Shown here: positions 40,777 through 50,039 of the stretch, in pieces
Layout of the letters: every line of letters begins with the position of its first letter
Numbering within the stretch: position 1 is the first letter of the stretch
Assembly (NCBI GenBank): GCA_947501325.1
Contig: CANMVC010000002.1
Span: forward strand, 682,001 to 746,000
Length of the DNA stretch: 64,000 nucleotides
Source: an uncultured Sphingomonadaceae bacterium
Lineage (GTDB): Bacteria; Pseudomonadota; Alphaproteobacteria; Sphingomonadales; Sphingomonadaceae
Reading direction: 5' to 3'
Translations under genes and position numbers: made by a program
Notes under the pieces: model-generated
What the model saw: only the letters and a program-made list of their open reading frames with translations
The model's database searches: none
Told to the model about the DNA's origin: nothing

Positions 40777-41295
40777 TCAGGGCAGACGATAAAAATCACC
40801 CAATCGATCCAATGCTATTTTCAATACCAATTTCCCCGATCGTGCCGGCCAGCCGAGCCCCTTCTCTGCAGCGGGTACAGCTTCGCCTGCGCAGATAATC
40901 CGCCATGCAATGTCAGACAAATCACTACCGAGATAGGCAATAGCATTATCAAAGCGCTGCTTAGCAGCAACCTGTGCCTCGGTCGGATTGAGCCCGTCGG
41001 GAGCGCCGCGCCGACCGCCGCTCGGTGGCGTGATATTCCAATGCATGGTCACGCTGGGTGACAGATTGGCGCGCTCCCAATCGGTACGCAATTTTTCTCC
41101 GCTATCGAGCTGGCGATCCGTCAAATGTCCTCGTGCATGGAGCCAACCCAAAGGCGACTCTGAAAGATTGACTTTAACGCTGCGGGCCAGACGCTTCTTT
41201 CGCCGCGCCTTGCTCCGATCCCTGCCATCCTGGGGCAGTGGCCGCTCAGCCAATATGCGGGGGTCTCTAAATTTATCCTCTCCAGTTGACGACAT
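40777..41295 (-). CDS. DUF6456-like protein, putative DNA-binding
   Basis: A 172-residue protein whose C-terminal half resembles the alphaproteobacterial DUF6456 domain: [36 protein letters not shown], then AWRIICAGE and [22 protein letters not shown], where the last helix pair looks like a helix-turn-helix. The N-terminal 40 residues are highly basic ([13 protein letters not shown]). GGAG lies five bases before the ATG. Divergent from a HTH regulator; function unknown. Confidence 0.75.
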   Translation of the reverse strand: MSSTGEDKFRDPRILAERPLPQDGRDRSKARRKKRLARSVKVNLSESPLGWLHARGHLTDRQLDSGEKLRTDWERANLSPSVTMHWNITPPSGGRRGAPDGLNPTEAQVAAKQRFDNAIAYLGSDLSDIAWRIICAGEAVPAAEKGLGWPARSGKLVLKIALDRLGDFYRLP

Positions 41296-41327
41296 AAGTG
41301 CTCCGTTTCAATTAGTCCGAATCACTC

Positions 41328-41342
41328 TTGCCATTTTGGCAA
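41328..41342. promoter_or_regulatory. Palindrome upstream of the HTH regulator gene
   Basis: TTGCCA-TTT-TGGCAA is a perfect 6-3-6 inverted repeat 42 bases before the regulator ATG and 33 bases before the divergent DUF6456-like gene. It is a good size for a HTH dimer site, suggesting autoregulation. Confidence 0.4.
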
Positions 41343-41383
41343 AGATGTAGGAAAGAAAAAACCATATAGGTTGGAGAATAATC

Positions 41384-41947
41384 ATGATCAGTCGTATAAG
41401 GGATGTCCGAAAAGCCAAGGGAATGACGTTGGATGACGTCGCAAAGCGATGTGAACCGCCAACCACGGCCCAGACGATTGGAAGACTTGAAACAGGGATG
41501 CGCACGCTTTCGCTGGATTGGCTGAATCGGATAGCCGATGCGCTGGGCGTGGATAGCGCGGCGTTGCTCGCCTTGCCGGATCAGGATGAATTGCCGGTCG
41601 CTGCAATTCTTGATCATAAAGGCGCGCATGCTCTCAAAAAAGTGGAAACTATCTCCCAACCGACGATAGAGACCGATATGGTCGCATTGCGCGTCAAAAG
41701 CAGCTTGGGAGATTATCGCGCCGGAGATGACGTTTGGCTGTCTCGCCGGACACCTGATCAATTTGGCGCCGCGTTGAACCGTGACATTCTGGTGCCGCGT
41801 CCTGCCGGGCGGTTTCTGTTCGGCCGTCTGATCGGGCGGGAAAGTGACATGATACAAGTTCTGCCGCTGGGCAGCGGAGCCCGACAGCAGGTAGTCAAGG
41901 ACCCTGAATGGATTGGTGTGGCGGTGCGATTGGTGAGGGCACTTTAA
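41384..41947 (+). CDS. XRE-family transcriptional regulator with C-terminal sensing-type domain
   Basis: A 187-residue protein. Residues 1-60 form an XRE helix-turn-helix (IRDVRKAKGMTLDDVAKRC, IGRLETGMRTLSLDWLNRIADALGV). The rest has no cupin signature but resembles the S24/LexA-like beta domain (DMVALRVKSSLGDYRAGDDVWL, FGRLIG) without an obvious Ser-Lys protease pair. GGAG lies eight bases before the ATG. A 15-base palindrome in its upstream region may be its own operator. Confidence 0.82.
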   Translation: MISRIRDVRKAKGMTLDDVAKRCEPPTTAQTIGRLETGMRTLSLDWLNRIADALGVDSAALLALPDQDELPVAAILDHKGAHALKKVETISQPTIETDMVALRVKSSLGDYRAGDDVWLSRRTPDQFGAALNRDILVPRPAGRFLFGRLIGRESDMIQVLPLGSGARQQVVKDPEWIGVAVRLVRAL

Positions 41948-41970
41948 GCGCTTTGCGCTAAGCCATTCCC

Positions 41971-43146
41971 ATGACCCGCCCACTCAACATATTGACGCTA
42001 TCGACGCTCTTTCCGAATTCTACGGCACCCAATTTCGGTATTTTTGTTGAGCGGCAAACCGCCGCGCTCGCCGACAGAGCGCAAGCCAATGTGACGGTTA
42101 TCAATCCCATCGGGATGCCGCCGCAACCGCTTAGAGGACTGGCGCCCTATCGCGCGCTTACCGGGCTGCCCCTCCATCAACATTGGGGCAAGCTCAACGT
42201 CCATCGTCCCCGCTTTCCCATCGTTCCGAAATTCGGTGGAGCGAAAAACCCCGAACGGATTGCGTCTGCCATCCTGCCACTGGTTCGGCGATTGCATGAA
42301 GAGAATCCGTTTGACCTAATTGATGCGGAATTTTTCTATCCCGATGGTCCTGCGGCGATGCGCTTGTCGGAAGCACTGGATATTCCCTTCGCGATCAAGG
42401 CGCGCGGAGCGGACATTCATCATTGGGGCAGCGATCCAAAATGCCTGCGACACATATTGTCTGCCGCTGACAAAGCATCCGGTCTGCTGGCGGTATCCAA
42501 GGCTTTGAAGCAGGATATGATAGAGCTCGGTATGGATGGCGACAAGATCACGGTGCATTATACCGGTCTTGATCAAAGCAAATTCCTGCCTGTCGATCGC
42601 GCTGTTGCCAAGAGAGAGTTAGGCGTCGGGGGACCGCTATTCATCAGCGTTGGCGCGCTTATCAAGCGCAAGAACCAGGCGTTGGTGATTGAAGCCATGG
42701 CATCTCTTACCGACGCCACCCTGATGCTTGCCGGCACGGGTGAGGAAGAAAAGGCCTACCGGACGTTGGCGGACAAATTGGGCATCAAGGATCGCGTCCG
42801 TTTCCTTGGTAATGTTCCGCATGACCAGCTACCAAAACTGGTCGCCGCGGCTGATGTCTCGATATTGCCTTCGCGGTCAGAAGGTCTGGCCAATGCCTGG
42901 GTGGAGGCGCTCTCCTGTGGCACGCCTATCATCATCAGCGAGGCTGGCGGGGCGAGGGAGCTGGTTCGCTCCGATATTGCCGGGCGGATTGTAGAGCAGG
43001 ACAGTATCGCGATTGCTGACGCTGCCAAAGCCATATTGGCGATCCCCCCAAAGCAAGAGGATGTGCGCGCAACCGTCAGTCATTTTAGTTGGAAGAATAA
43101 TGGCGATGCGTTGATCAAGCTGTTCGCAGACATCACGCAGCGCTGA
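41971..43146 (+). CDS. Family 4 glycosyltransferase
   Basis: A 391-residue GT-B enzyme: TLFPNSTAPNFGIFVERQTAALA at the acceptor end, FAIKARGADIHHWG, VSVGALIKRKNQ-type hinge (ISVGALIKRKNQALVIEAM), and the donor-site segment LPSRSEGLANAWVEALSCGTPIII with the E-x7-E type pair. It retains anomeric configuration when moving a sugar from a nucleotide donor. It stands apart from the main glycan region; the product is unknown. No clear ribosome-binding site, and its stop abuts the convergent Mth938-like gene. Confidence 0.9.
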   Translation: MTRPLNILTLSTLFPNSTAPNFGIFVERQTAALADRAQANVTVINPIGMPPQPLRGLAPYRALTGLPLHQHWGKLNVHRPRFPIVPKFGGAKNPERIASAILPLVRRLHEENPFDLIDAEFFYPDGPAAMRLSEALDIPFAIKARGADIHHWGSDPKCLRHILSAADKASGLLAVSKALKQDMIELGMDGDKITVHYTGLDQSKFLPVDRAVAKRELGVGGPLFISVGALIKRKNQALVIEAMASLTDATLMLAGTGEEEKAYRTLADKLGIKDRVRFLGNVPHDQLPKLVAAADVSILPSRSEGLANAWVEALSCGTPIIISEAGGARELVRSDIAGRIVEQDSIAIADAAKAILAIPPKQEDVRATVSHFSWKNNGDALIKLFADITQR

Positions 43147-43527
43147 TTAGCGCAGCGGCATGAACGCACCGATTATCCAGCGCTCCTCTGCCCTCAAGAT
43201 ACCCCAGGCCCGCGCCGCCGCGCGGCTATCCATGACCTCGATACCCAGTTTCACAGCATCTGCCGCCCGGCGAAAGGCTGCCGGTGGCTGCTCCATTTTT
43301 GTGCCGCTGCCAAACAGCAGAAATTCAGGGGTTGGGGACAGGTTCAGGGCAGACATAATGTCCGCCAAATCCAGATTTTCGCGCGCGGGCGTGTCCCAGG
43401 GCAAGGCCTGTTCCGGCGACAGCAACAGGCCGTCGTCAAACCGCTGATCACCGACTTTATAGCCTTTGGGCGTAAAGCCGGTGACAACCGGACCTACAAA
43501 TTCGACATCGCGTCTGAGTTCAACCAT
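43147..43527 (-). CDS. Mth938-like domain protein (DUF498 / NDUFAF3-like)
   Basis: A 126-residue protein of the Mth938 fold (FTPKGYKVGDQRFDDGLLLSP, FLLFGSGTKMEQPP, GIEVMDSRAAARAWGILRAEER). The mitochondrial relative NDUFAF3 assists complex I assembly, but the bacterial role is not settled. It follows secF by 13 bases and so ends the yajC-secD-secF operon, an arrangement commonly seen in alphaproteobacteria. Confidence 0.9.
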   Translation of the reverse strand: MVELRRDVEFVGPVVTGFTPKGYKVGDQRFDDGLLLSPEQALPWDTPARENLDLADIMSALNLSPTPEFLLFGSGTKMEQPPAAFRRAADAVKLGIEVMDSRAAARAWGILRAEERWIIGAFMPLR

Positions 43528-43540
43528 CCGTTTTCAACAA

Positions 43541-44524
43541 TCAGCCGATTTCCTCGGGCCCACCGATTTTTTCCGCTCTGTCGCCTGCCGTAGCTGGCGG
43601 CACGAAACTGTCCGGACCGACTTTCAGCCAGATCAATATCGGCGCGGCCATATAAACAGATGAATAGGTACCGATGAAGACACCAAGGAACATCGCGGCG
43701 GAGAAACCGAAAATAACATCGGGTCCCCAGACCATCAAGGCAATCAAGGCAATAAGCATCGTCAAGCTGGTCATCACCGTACGCGCGAGCGTTTCGTTGA
43801 CCGACAGATCGAGCAGCGCGATGATATCCATCTTGCGATATTTCTTCAGATTTTCCCTGATCCGATCATAAACCACAATAGTATCATTCAGCGAGTAACC
43901 AATAATCGTCAGCAATGCCGCCACGATATTGAGGTTGAACTCCAGCTGCGTCAGCGCAAAAAACCCGAAGGTCAGCGAAACATCGTGGAACAAGGCAAAC
44001 AGCGCGCCGGCGCCAAATTGCCACTCAAACCGGATCCAGATATAGAGCGTAATCGCCAGCATCGCGCCAACCAGTGACCAAACACCTTTGGACAAAAGCT
44101 CCTCTGACACTTTGCCGGAGACAGAATCCACACCATCAATACGCACATCGGGATAATCCGCCTTCAACATGAGCGTAATTTCATCCGCCATCGTGTTGGC
44201 CAGCTCTGGCTCCTGATCCGCGCCCTCGGGCAGCTTCATGCGGATCGACACCTCATTGGGCTCGCCGAAACGTTGAATGGTGGGCTCTCCATAGCCCAGC
44301 GCGCCAACTTTTTCGCGCAATTCGGTGATCGGCGCGTCTGTGGTTTCGGTGAAGGTCGTGCGGATCATCTGACCGCCGACAAAATCGACACCGAAATTCA
44401 AACCGCGTTGGGCGACCAGTGCCATCGAGCCAATGATCATCAATATGCTGATCGCAACCGCAATATTCCGCCATTTGAGAAATGCGATGTTGGTGTTGTC
44501 GGGAACGAGTTTGAGAAGTTTCAT
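43541..44524 (-). CDS. secF: Protein translocase subunit SecF
   Basis: An inner-membrane RND-type protein (327 residues, six membrane segments, large periplasmic loop) that with SecD uses the proton gradient to pull exported proteins through SecYEG. The GLNFGVDFVGGQMIRTTF motif after the first membrane helix and GYSLNDTIVVYDRIREN are characteristic. The start is the second ATG (44524), because GGAGGGA ends directly at the first ATG and gives proper spacing only to the second. Confidence 0.96.
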   Translation of the reverse strand: MKLLKLVPDNTNIAFLKWRNIAVAISILMIIGSMALVAQRGLNFGVDFVGGQMIRTTFTETTDAPITELREKVGALGYGEPTIQRFGEPNEVSIRMKLPEGADQEPELANTMADEITLMLKADYPDVRIDGVDSVSGKVSEELLSKGVWSLVGAMLAITLYIWIRFEWQFGAGALFALFHDVSLTFGFFALTQLEFNLNIVAALLTIIGYSLNDTIVVYDRIRENLKKYRKMDIIALLDLSVNETLARTVMTSLTMLIALIALMVWGPDVIFGFSAAMFLGVFIGTYSSVYMAAPILIWLKVGPDSFVPPATAGDRAEKIGGPEEIG

Positions 44525-44536
44525 GACCATTCCCTC

Positions 44537-46141
44537 CTATATGACCAGCTCTTGCGGACGGGTCCGGCGCAACCATAGTGCAACCAGCATCCGCGTCACC
44601 ACAACAGCGGTAAAGACCGATGTGACAATCCCGATAATCAGGACCACGGCAAAGCCGCGAACCGGACCGGAACCAAAGATAAACAATAGCAAGCCTGCGA
44701 TGACGTTGGTAATATTCGCATCGAAAATAGCCCGTGAGGCTTCTTTATAGCCCACTTCAACCGCTTGGACCACACGTCTGCCGCGCCGCCTTTCCTCGCG
44801 TATTCGCTCATTAATCAATACGTTGGCATCCACTGCCGAACCGACGGTCAGAATGAAACCGGCAATACCCGGCAGCGTCAGTGTCGCGTTGAATATCGCC
44901 ATGACCCCGAGGATAAGGAAAAGGTTCAGCGTCAGTGCGAAGTTCGCATAAAAACCGAAACGCCCGTAAGTTACGACCATGAAGGCCAGCACAGCGGCCG
45001 TGCCGATAATGGCGGCGATCATACCCTTGCGGATGGAATCCGCACCAAGGTCGGGACCAACGGTGCGTTCTTCTACGACCTGCAGTTCGACCGGCAGCGC
45101 GCCAGAGCGCAAGGCGATGGAAAGCTGGTTGGCGCCCTCCACGGTGAAGTTACCGGAAATCTGAGCGGAACCGCCCAAAATGGGCTCATTGATATTGGGC
45201 GCAGACAAAACGACGCCGTCCAGTATGATGGCGAAGGGGCGACCGACATTATTCTGCGTCAGGCGCGCAAATTTTGCGCCGCCTTCTGTGTCAAAGGTAA
45301 TATTGACAACCGGGGCGTTGGTTTCCTGATCAAAGCCCTGTCCCGCGTCAGTCAGCTTGTCGCCGGAAATACCGCCGAGGCGTTTTACGGCAATGTTGGA
45401 CACGCCAGACGGGCTATCGGGATATGGGAATATCTGACTACCAACTGGCGGACGCCCTTCAGCGACCGCATTGGGGTCCGCTTCAAAGTCCACCAGCTTA
45501 AACTCAAGCTTAGCGGTTTTACCCAGTAGTTCCTTCAAGGCTTCAGGATCTTCCAGGCCGGGGACTTGCACCACGATCCGGGTGTCGCCTTGCCGGATAA
45601 TCGTCGGTTCCCGCGTGCCCATTTCGTCAATACGCCGCCGGATAACATCCGTTGCGGTATCCATGGCATTATCTACTGCGTTATCCAGACCAGCCGATGT
45701 CGGGGAAACAACAAAGCGGGTGTCGTCCCGCACTTCGATATCCCAATCCCGTTGGCCAGTAAGACCAGCGCCGGTAGTCAGCGGCAACAAAGCTTCGCGT
45801 GCAGAATCCACCTGTGTGGAATCGCGCACCATGAAGGACAACACGCCATCTTTACGAGAGATATCGCCAATATTGATCCGCGGGTTCGCACGGCGCATTT
45901 CAGCGCGCACGGACTCTTCCATCGTCTGCAAACGGGTTTCGGCCACATCTGCGGGATCAGCTTCCAAAAGGATATGGCTACCGCCGGACAAATCGAGACC
46001 CAGATTGATCGTCTCATCGGGCAGGAATGTTGGCCAATATTTGTGGCTTTCGCCAAAAAACAGGCTGGGAAGCGACATCAAAACGCCGAAAGCCAGTAAC
46101 AAAGATATGGAAATGACTTTCCAGCGCGGGAAATCTAACAT
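44537..46141 (-). CDS. secD: Protein translocase subunit SecD
   Basis: Partner of SecF, 534 residues. INLGLDLSGGSHILLE (D1 motif), the P1-head region (VQVPGLEDPEALKELLGKTAKLEF) and GIAGFILTVGSAVDANVLINERIREE of the membrane domain are clear. It lies 12 bases before secF and 28 bases after yajC on the same strand. Confidence 0.97.
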   Translation of the reverse strand: MLDFPRWKVISISLLLAFGVLMSLPSLFFGESHKYWPTFLPDETINLGLDLSGGSHILLEADPADVAETRLQTMEESVRAEMRRANPRINIGDISRKDGVLSFMVRDSTQVDSAREALLPLTTGAGLTGQRDWDIEVRDDTRFVVSPTSAGLDNAVDNAMDTATDVIRRRIDEMGTREPTIIRQGDTRIVVQVPGLEDPEALKELLGKTAKLEFKLVDFEADPNAVAEGRPPVGSQIFPYPDSPSGVSNIAVKRLGGISGDKLTDAGQGFDQETNAPVVNITFDTEGGAKFARLTQNNVGRPFAIILDGVVLSAPNINEPILGGSAQISGNFTVEGANQLSIALRSGALPVELQVVEERTVGPDLGADSIRKGMIAAIIGTAAVLAFMVVTYGRFGFYANFALTLNLFLILGVMAIFNATLTLPGIAGFILTVGSAVDANVLINERIREERRRGRRVVQAVEVGYKEASRAIFDANITNVIAGLLLFIFGSGPVRGFAVVLIIGIVTSVFTAVVVTRMLVALWLRRTRPQELVI

Positions 46142-46169
46142 CGTAAAACTATCCGTTCCCTAAACAGGT

Positions 46170-46499
46170 TTAATCGTTGGCCGGTTTGCCGCTTCCGCGT
46201 GGCATGACGTCGGATAACGTAGCCTTAACCGCTTTGACGCGAATGCCCTTGGCAATCTCTACCTCGACATATTCATCGTCGACTTTCATCGCCTTGCCAA
46301 CCAAGCCACCACCTGTGACAACTTCGTCATTTTTCTGCACGGCGGCGATTTTGCCCTGATGCTCTTTCATCTTCTTTTGCTGCGGACGGATCAGCAGAAA
46401 ATAGAATACGGCAAAGATCAGTACCAGCGGCATGATCGAAATCAGAAATCCGCCCGCTCCGCCGGAAGCTGCCTGCGCCGTGATCAAAAGTGAAGTCAT
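46170..46499 (-). CDS. yajC: Preprotein translocase accessory subunit YajC
   Basis: A 109-residue protein with one N-terminal membrane segment (LVLIFAVFYFLLIRPQQKKMKEH) followed by the YajC beta domain (VVTGGGLVGKAMKVDDEYVEVEI). It accompanies SecDF. GGGGAAATTGAC precedes the ATG. First gene of the yajC-secD-secF-Mth938 operon. Confidence 0.96.
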   Translation of the reverse strand: MTSLLITAQAASGGAGGFLISIMPLVLIFAVFYFLLIRPQQKKMKEHQGKIAAVQKNDEVVTGGGLVGKAMKVDDEYVEVEIAKGIRVKAVKATLSDVMPRGSGKPAND

Positions 46500-46786
46500 G
46501 TCAATTTCCCCAATTAAACAGCCCGATTCCCAGGCCCGTTGACCGTCAATATTGCTACCGCAAAACGCCGGACATTAATGCTGCGCGCGCCTATCATGCA
46601 CCCCGAATGAAAGCAATCTAATAGAAGACTGCGGGAAATCATGACAATGTGTGCGCAATGCTGTTTGGTAAATGGGAAAGGATGCCACAAGATCAAGTGC
46701 TGGAAAATATGGTTGGTAAAGCGCTTGCCAACACAGCTCGACCGCCATATATCCCCGGCCTCGGTCGGCAATGCCGCATCGAAGGT

Positions 46787-46863
46787 CGGGACGTAGCGCA
46801 GCCTGGTAGCGCATCACACTGGGGGTGTGGGGGTCGGAGGTTCGAATCCTCTCGTCCCGACCA
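46787..46863 (+). tRNA. tRNA-Pro (anticodon GGG)
   Basis: A complete cloverleaf can be drawn by eye. The acceptor stem CGGGACG pairs with CGTCCCG (46853-46859), followed by discriminator A and encoded CCA. The D arm is GCGC..TGGTA GCGC, the anticodon stem TCACA/TGTGG encloses loop CTGGGGG with anticodon GGG, and the T arm reads CGGAGGTTCGAATCCTC. Reads CCC and CCU proline codons. Confidence 0.97.
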
Positions 46864-46909
46864 ATTTATCCATAACTTTGCTGAATCTTAGCTACCGGAC
46901 CGGGAACCA

Positions 46910-48433
46910 TCATTCTGCGTCCAATTTGCGCCACGCCAGATCAGCAAATTCGCATAACAACGGCCGGGTTTCGCGCGGGTCGATAATATCTTCCACGCTA
47001 AATTGCTCTGCTGTACGGAACGGCGAGGTCACCTGATTGAGTTTGGCCTTTATCTCCTCCAGCCGCGCGGCAGGATCTTCGGACGATTCGATATCCGCCT
47101 TATAGGCAACCTCCAGCCCGCCTGCGATCGGCAGAGATCCCCAGTCGCCGCTGGGCCAGGCAAAGCGATATTGGAAATTTTCTGCGTTGGACATGGCGCT
47201 GCCCGCAATACCATAGGCCCGGCGGACGATGACGCTGGCCCATGGCACGGTTGCTTTATAAACCGCGTTCATCGCCTGTACGCCATAGCGGATGGTTCCG
47301 GTCCGCTCGGCCTCTTCCCCGATCATAAAGCCAGGATTGTCGACCAAATGAACAACCGGCAATCGGAACTGATTGGCAAGCTTGGCAAATCGCTCGACCT
47401 TTTCTGAAGACTTGGCTTCCCAACTTCCGCCCAGAAAACTAGGGTCATTCGCCAGCACCGCAACCGGATAGCCATCCAGTCGGGCAAAGGCGGTAATCGC
47501 TGCTCGCCCCCAACGTTTGCCCATTTCAAAAACCGAGCTTTTGTCAAAAACCGAATCCATGATCTTGCGCATGGAATATACTTGCTTGTCGCCACGCGGC
47601 ACCGCAGAAAGCAGCGCCTGATCGCGACGACCAGCCGGGTCTCCGGTGACAATACGTTCGGCGCGCTGATTGATATTGCTCGGCAAGTAAGACAGGAATT
47701 TTCGCGCGGTGACGAAAGCCTCCGCTTCGCTGGCGACCTCTTCGTCCACGACGCCGTTACGCGCATGGATCTCGCTGCCACCCAATTCTTCCTTCGTCAA
47801 ACTGTCGCCAATCGCAGCGGCCACCGCCGGGCCAGCAGCGAAAATCTGAGACAATTCGCGCACCATGATCGAATAGTGGCTGGCCACGGTTCGCGCAGCG
47901 CCCATGCCGGCGGTGGGCCCGAGTGCGAGAGCTACCACAGGAACCGTCTCCTGATTCTTGATGATATCTTCCCAGCCAGGAACCGCCGGGACATAGGTGA
48001 AGCCCATGTCTTCGAGCGACTTGACCGATCCGCCGCCGCCAGTGCCGTCAATCATCCGGATCATCGGAATGCCCAGCGTATGGGCCATTTTCTCGCATTG
48101 GGTAAACTTGCGGTGCAGCGCCGCATCCGCTGCACCGCCGCGAACGGTAAAATCATCGGCGCTTGCGACGACCGGACGGCCTTCGATATTCGCGCGGCCA
48201 AAGATCAGGTTGCTGGGTGCAAAATCTTCAAACTCGCCATTCTCGTTATAAGTCCCACGTCCGGCAATCTTGCCGATCTCGCGAAAACTGCCCTCATCGA
48301 CAATTCCGGCAATGCGGGCACGCGCATCAAGTTTGCCCCGCCCATGCTGGCGCGCGACTTTTTCATCGCCGCCCATTTTTTCTGCCAGCCGCTGCCGCTC
48401 GCGCAGCTCTTCAATTTCCGGTTTCCATGTCAT
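46910..48433 (-). CDS. Acyl-CoA carboxylase carboxyltransferase (beta) subunit
   Basis: A 507-residue biotin-dependent carboxyltransferase of the propionyl/methylcrotonyl/acetyl-CoA carboxylase family. RQHGRGKLDARARIAGIVDEGSF is the usual N-terminal motif; GTGGGGSVKSLE, GPTAGMGAARTVASHYSIM and the C-terminal half LVDNPGFMIGEEAERTG and GIAGSAMSNAEN form the two crotonase-like lobes. The ATG at 48433 is favoured over one at 48472. No biotin carboxylase subunit is encoded next to it, so the partner and exact acyl-CoA cannot be told. Confidence 0.9.
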   Translation of the reverse strand: MTWKPEIEELRERQRLAEKMGGDEKVARQHGRGKLDARARIAGIVDEGSFREIGKIAGRGTYNENGEFEDFAPSNLIFGRANIEGRPVVASADDFTVRGGAADAALHRKFTQCEKMAHTLGIPMIRMIDGTGGGGSVKSLEDMGFTYVPAVPGWEDIIKNQETVPVVALALGPTAGMGAARTVASHYSIMVRELSQIFAAGPAVAAAIGDSLTKEELGGSEIHARNGVVDEEVASEAEAFVTARKFLSYLPSNINQRAERIVTGDPAGRRDQALLSAVPRGDKQVYSMRKIMDSVFDKSSVFEMGKRWGRAAITAFARLDGYPVAVLANDPSFLGGSWEAKSSEKVERFAKLANQFRLPVVHLVDNPGFMIGEEAERTGTIRYGVQAMNAVYKATVPWASVIVRRAYGIAGSAMSNAENFQYRFAWPSGDWGSLPIAGGLEVAYKADIESSEDPAARLEEIKAKLNQVTSPFRTAEQFSVEDIIDPRETRPLLCEFADLAWRKLDAE

Positions 48434-48793
48434 GCGATATTTAGTTCCCTGGGCTGCCAATATGGGCCACATGAACGGACCCTTTTCTTTTCTGTGACTT
48501 TAGGCACAAGATATTGAAAAATATATGATTCTATTTGCCTGAACGACCCGACAGTGTGACCTTTCAAGGGCCTGTCCTCCTCGAAATGGGAATTGCTGAT
48601 ATTCATCATCCCGCCTGCATAGCGCGGCCATGCGATGTAGGACAGAGGCTTTTGCAGCAGGATGCGGTACCGTGTTTTGGCATTTGGAATTGATTCTCTT
48701 CTGTTTCGTACGCCCTCACGATACGGGCAAAGAGCGTTTACATCAGCCGTATTGGTGATATAACTCACTAAAACAATTGACGGGAGAGAGGAT
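48434..48793. other. 360-base intergenic region
   Basis: Separates two divergent genes. I see no credible small gene, tRNA or strong palindrome. GGGAGAGAGG at its right end serves the next gene as ribosome-binding site. Confidence 0.45.
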
Positions 48794-50032
48794 ATGCGGA
48801 AATTCCTAACGGCGGTGACGGGCTTATGCGCGCTGACGCTGGCCACGCCGGCAGCGGCTGAAGACGTGGATAAAGCGACAGCACCGGAAATTCCAATCTG
48901 GGAAATTTCGTTCAGTCCAGAAGGCTTGTCCGGTCCGGGCGGCGACATTTTGCGCGCCGAGATCGAGAAGGCGCAATTTGTCGCACTGGGTGAAGATCAC
49001 GGTTTTGCGGATGCCCCTGAGCTAGGCCGGGGTCTGGCAGCCGAGATGAAGAAACACAGCCGTACCTATCATGCCGTCGAAATCGGTCCCTGGTCCAACA
49101 AGGCCGTGCAGCAGGCGCTGCGGACCGATGGCGTCACGGGTGTCGCCACTCTGGTCGCGGCCAAGCCAATTGCCCTGCCCTTCGTCAGCAACCGCGAAGA
49201 TGCGCTGCTCGCCAATGATTTTGCCGAACCCGAAGGCGCGGTGGATCTATGGGGTATTGATCAGGAATTTATCGGCGCGCCAACAATCATTCTGGAGGAG
49301 CTAAAGGCCATCGCCCCCAATACCGCAGCCAGAAAAGCCGCGGACGAATTGCTACAGAAAGATATCGCGGCCGTTGCCGCCGCCGATCAGGGGAATCTGC
49401 TGATGCTATCGGCCCCGCCAGCGACCTTTGCCAAGCTGCGCGATCAATTTGCCGGTGTTGAACAAGCCGAAGCGATGATCGACGCGCTGGCCGAAAGCGC
49501 GGTCATCTATGGGCATAATAATGAGAAGCGGTATTTCGCCAATAATGCCGATCGTATCGCCCTGATCCACCGGCTGTTTCTGGAGCAATATCATGCCGCC
49601 GAAGAGGACGCGCCGCGGGTATTGCTGAAAATGGGTGCCTATCATCTGGGCCGCGGGACGACGCCGACCAAGATGTTCGATATCGGATCGCTGCTCCCCG
49701 GACTGGCTGCCGCCAACCGGATGCAATCGCTGCACATCGCGTTCAGTGGCCTTGGCGGTGAGCAACTGACCATGCGGCCCTCGCCGGAAGGCTATACGCA
49801 AGTCAAAGCGGTGGACGACAAGATCATCACACCTATCCTTGAAGCGGCACAAATTGACAGCGCCCGGATCGGCAATACCGGCCATTATCTCATCCCGCTC
49901 GAACCCATCCGCCGCCGGTTGGAAAGCAAAGGCATTAATGACCTATCGACATTCGGGAAATTTGTGGTGCTGGGCTTTGACTATATTGTCACGACAAAGG
50001 CAGCGAAGGCGGCGACACCGATGGGTGAGTAG
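48794..50032 (+). CDS. Secreted protein with erythromycin-esterase/ChaN-like features, unknown function
   Basis: A 412-residue exported protein (signal peptide MRKFLTAVTGLCALTLATPAAA). Mature-part motifs VALGEDHGFADAPELG near residue 64, a YGHNNEKRYF segment and KMGAYHLGRG resemble the Glu/His-rich motifs (GE.HG, HN.H) of the erythromycin esterase / Tiki / ChaN superfamily of metal-dependent hydrolases or haem-binding proteins. No close family could be named with certainty. Stands alone on its strand, convergent with the isoaspartyl peptidase gene. Confidence 0.7.
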   Translation: MRKFLTAVTGLCALTLATPAAAEDVDKATAPEIPIWEISFSPEGLSGPGGDILRAEIEKAQFVALGEDHGFADAPELGRGLAAEMKKHSRTYHAVEIGPWSNKAVQQALRTDGVTGVATLVAAKPIALPFVSNREDALLANDFAEPEGAVDLWGIDQEFIGAPTIILEELKAIAPNTAARKAADELLQKDIAAVAAADQGNLLMLSAPPATFAKLRDQFAGVEQAEAMIDALAESAVIYGHNNEKRYFANNADRIALIHRLFLEQYHAAEEDAPRVLLKMGAYHLGRGTTPTKMFDIGSLLPGLAAANRMQSLHIAFSGLGGEQLTMRPSPEGYTQVKAVDDKIITPILEAAQIDSARIGNTGHYLIPLEPIRRRLESKGINDLSTFGKFVVLGFDYIVTTKAAKAATPMGE

Positions 50033-50039
50033 CTAACGC

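Noticed and set aside
47582-48517. 311-codon plus-strand frame over the carboxyltransferase gene
   Set aside because: Shadow of a conserved enzyme, no domain recognised.
48430-48948. 172-codon minus-strand frame in the gap before the GEDHG-motif gene
   Set aside because: No motif, overlaps the signal-peptide end of the downstream gene antisense and the carboxyltransferase start; looks like chance.
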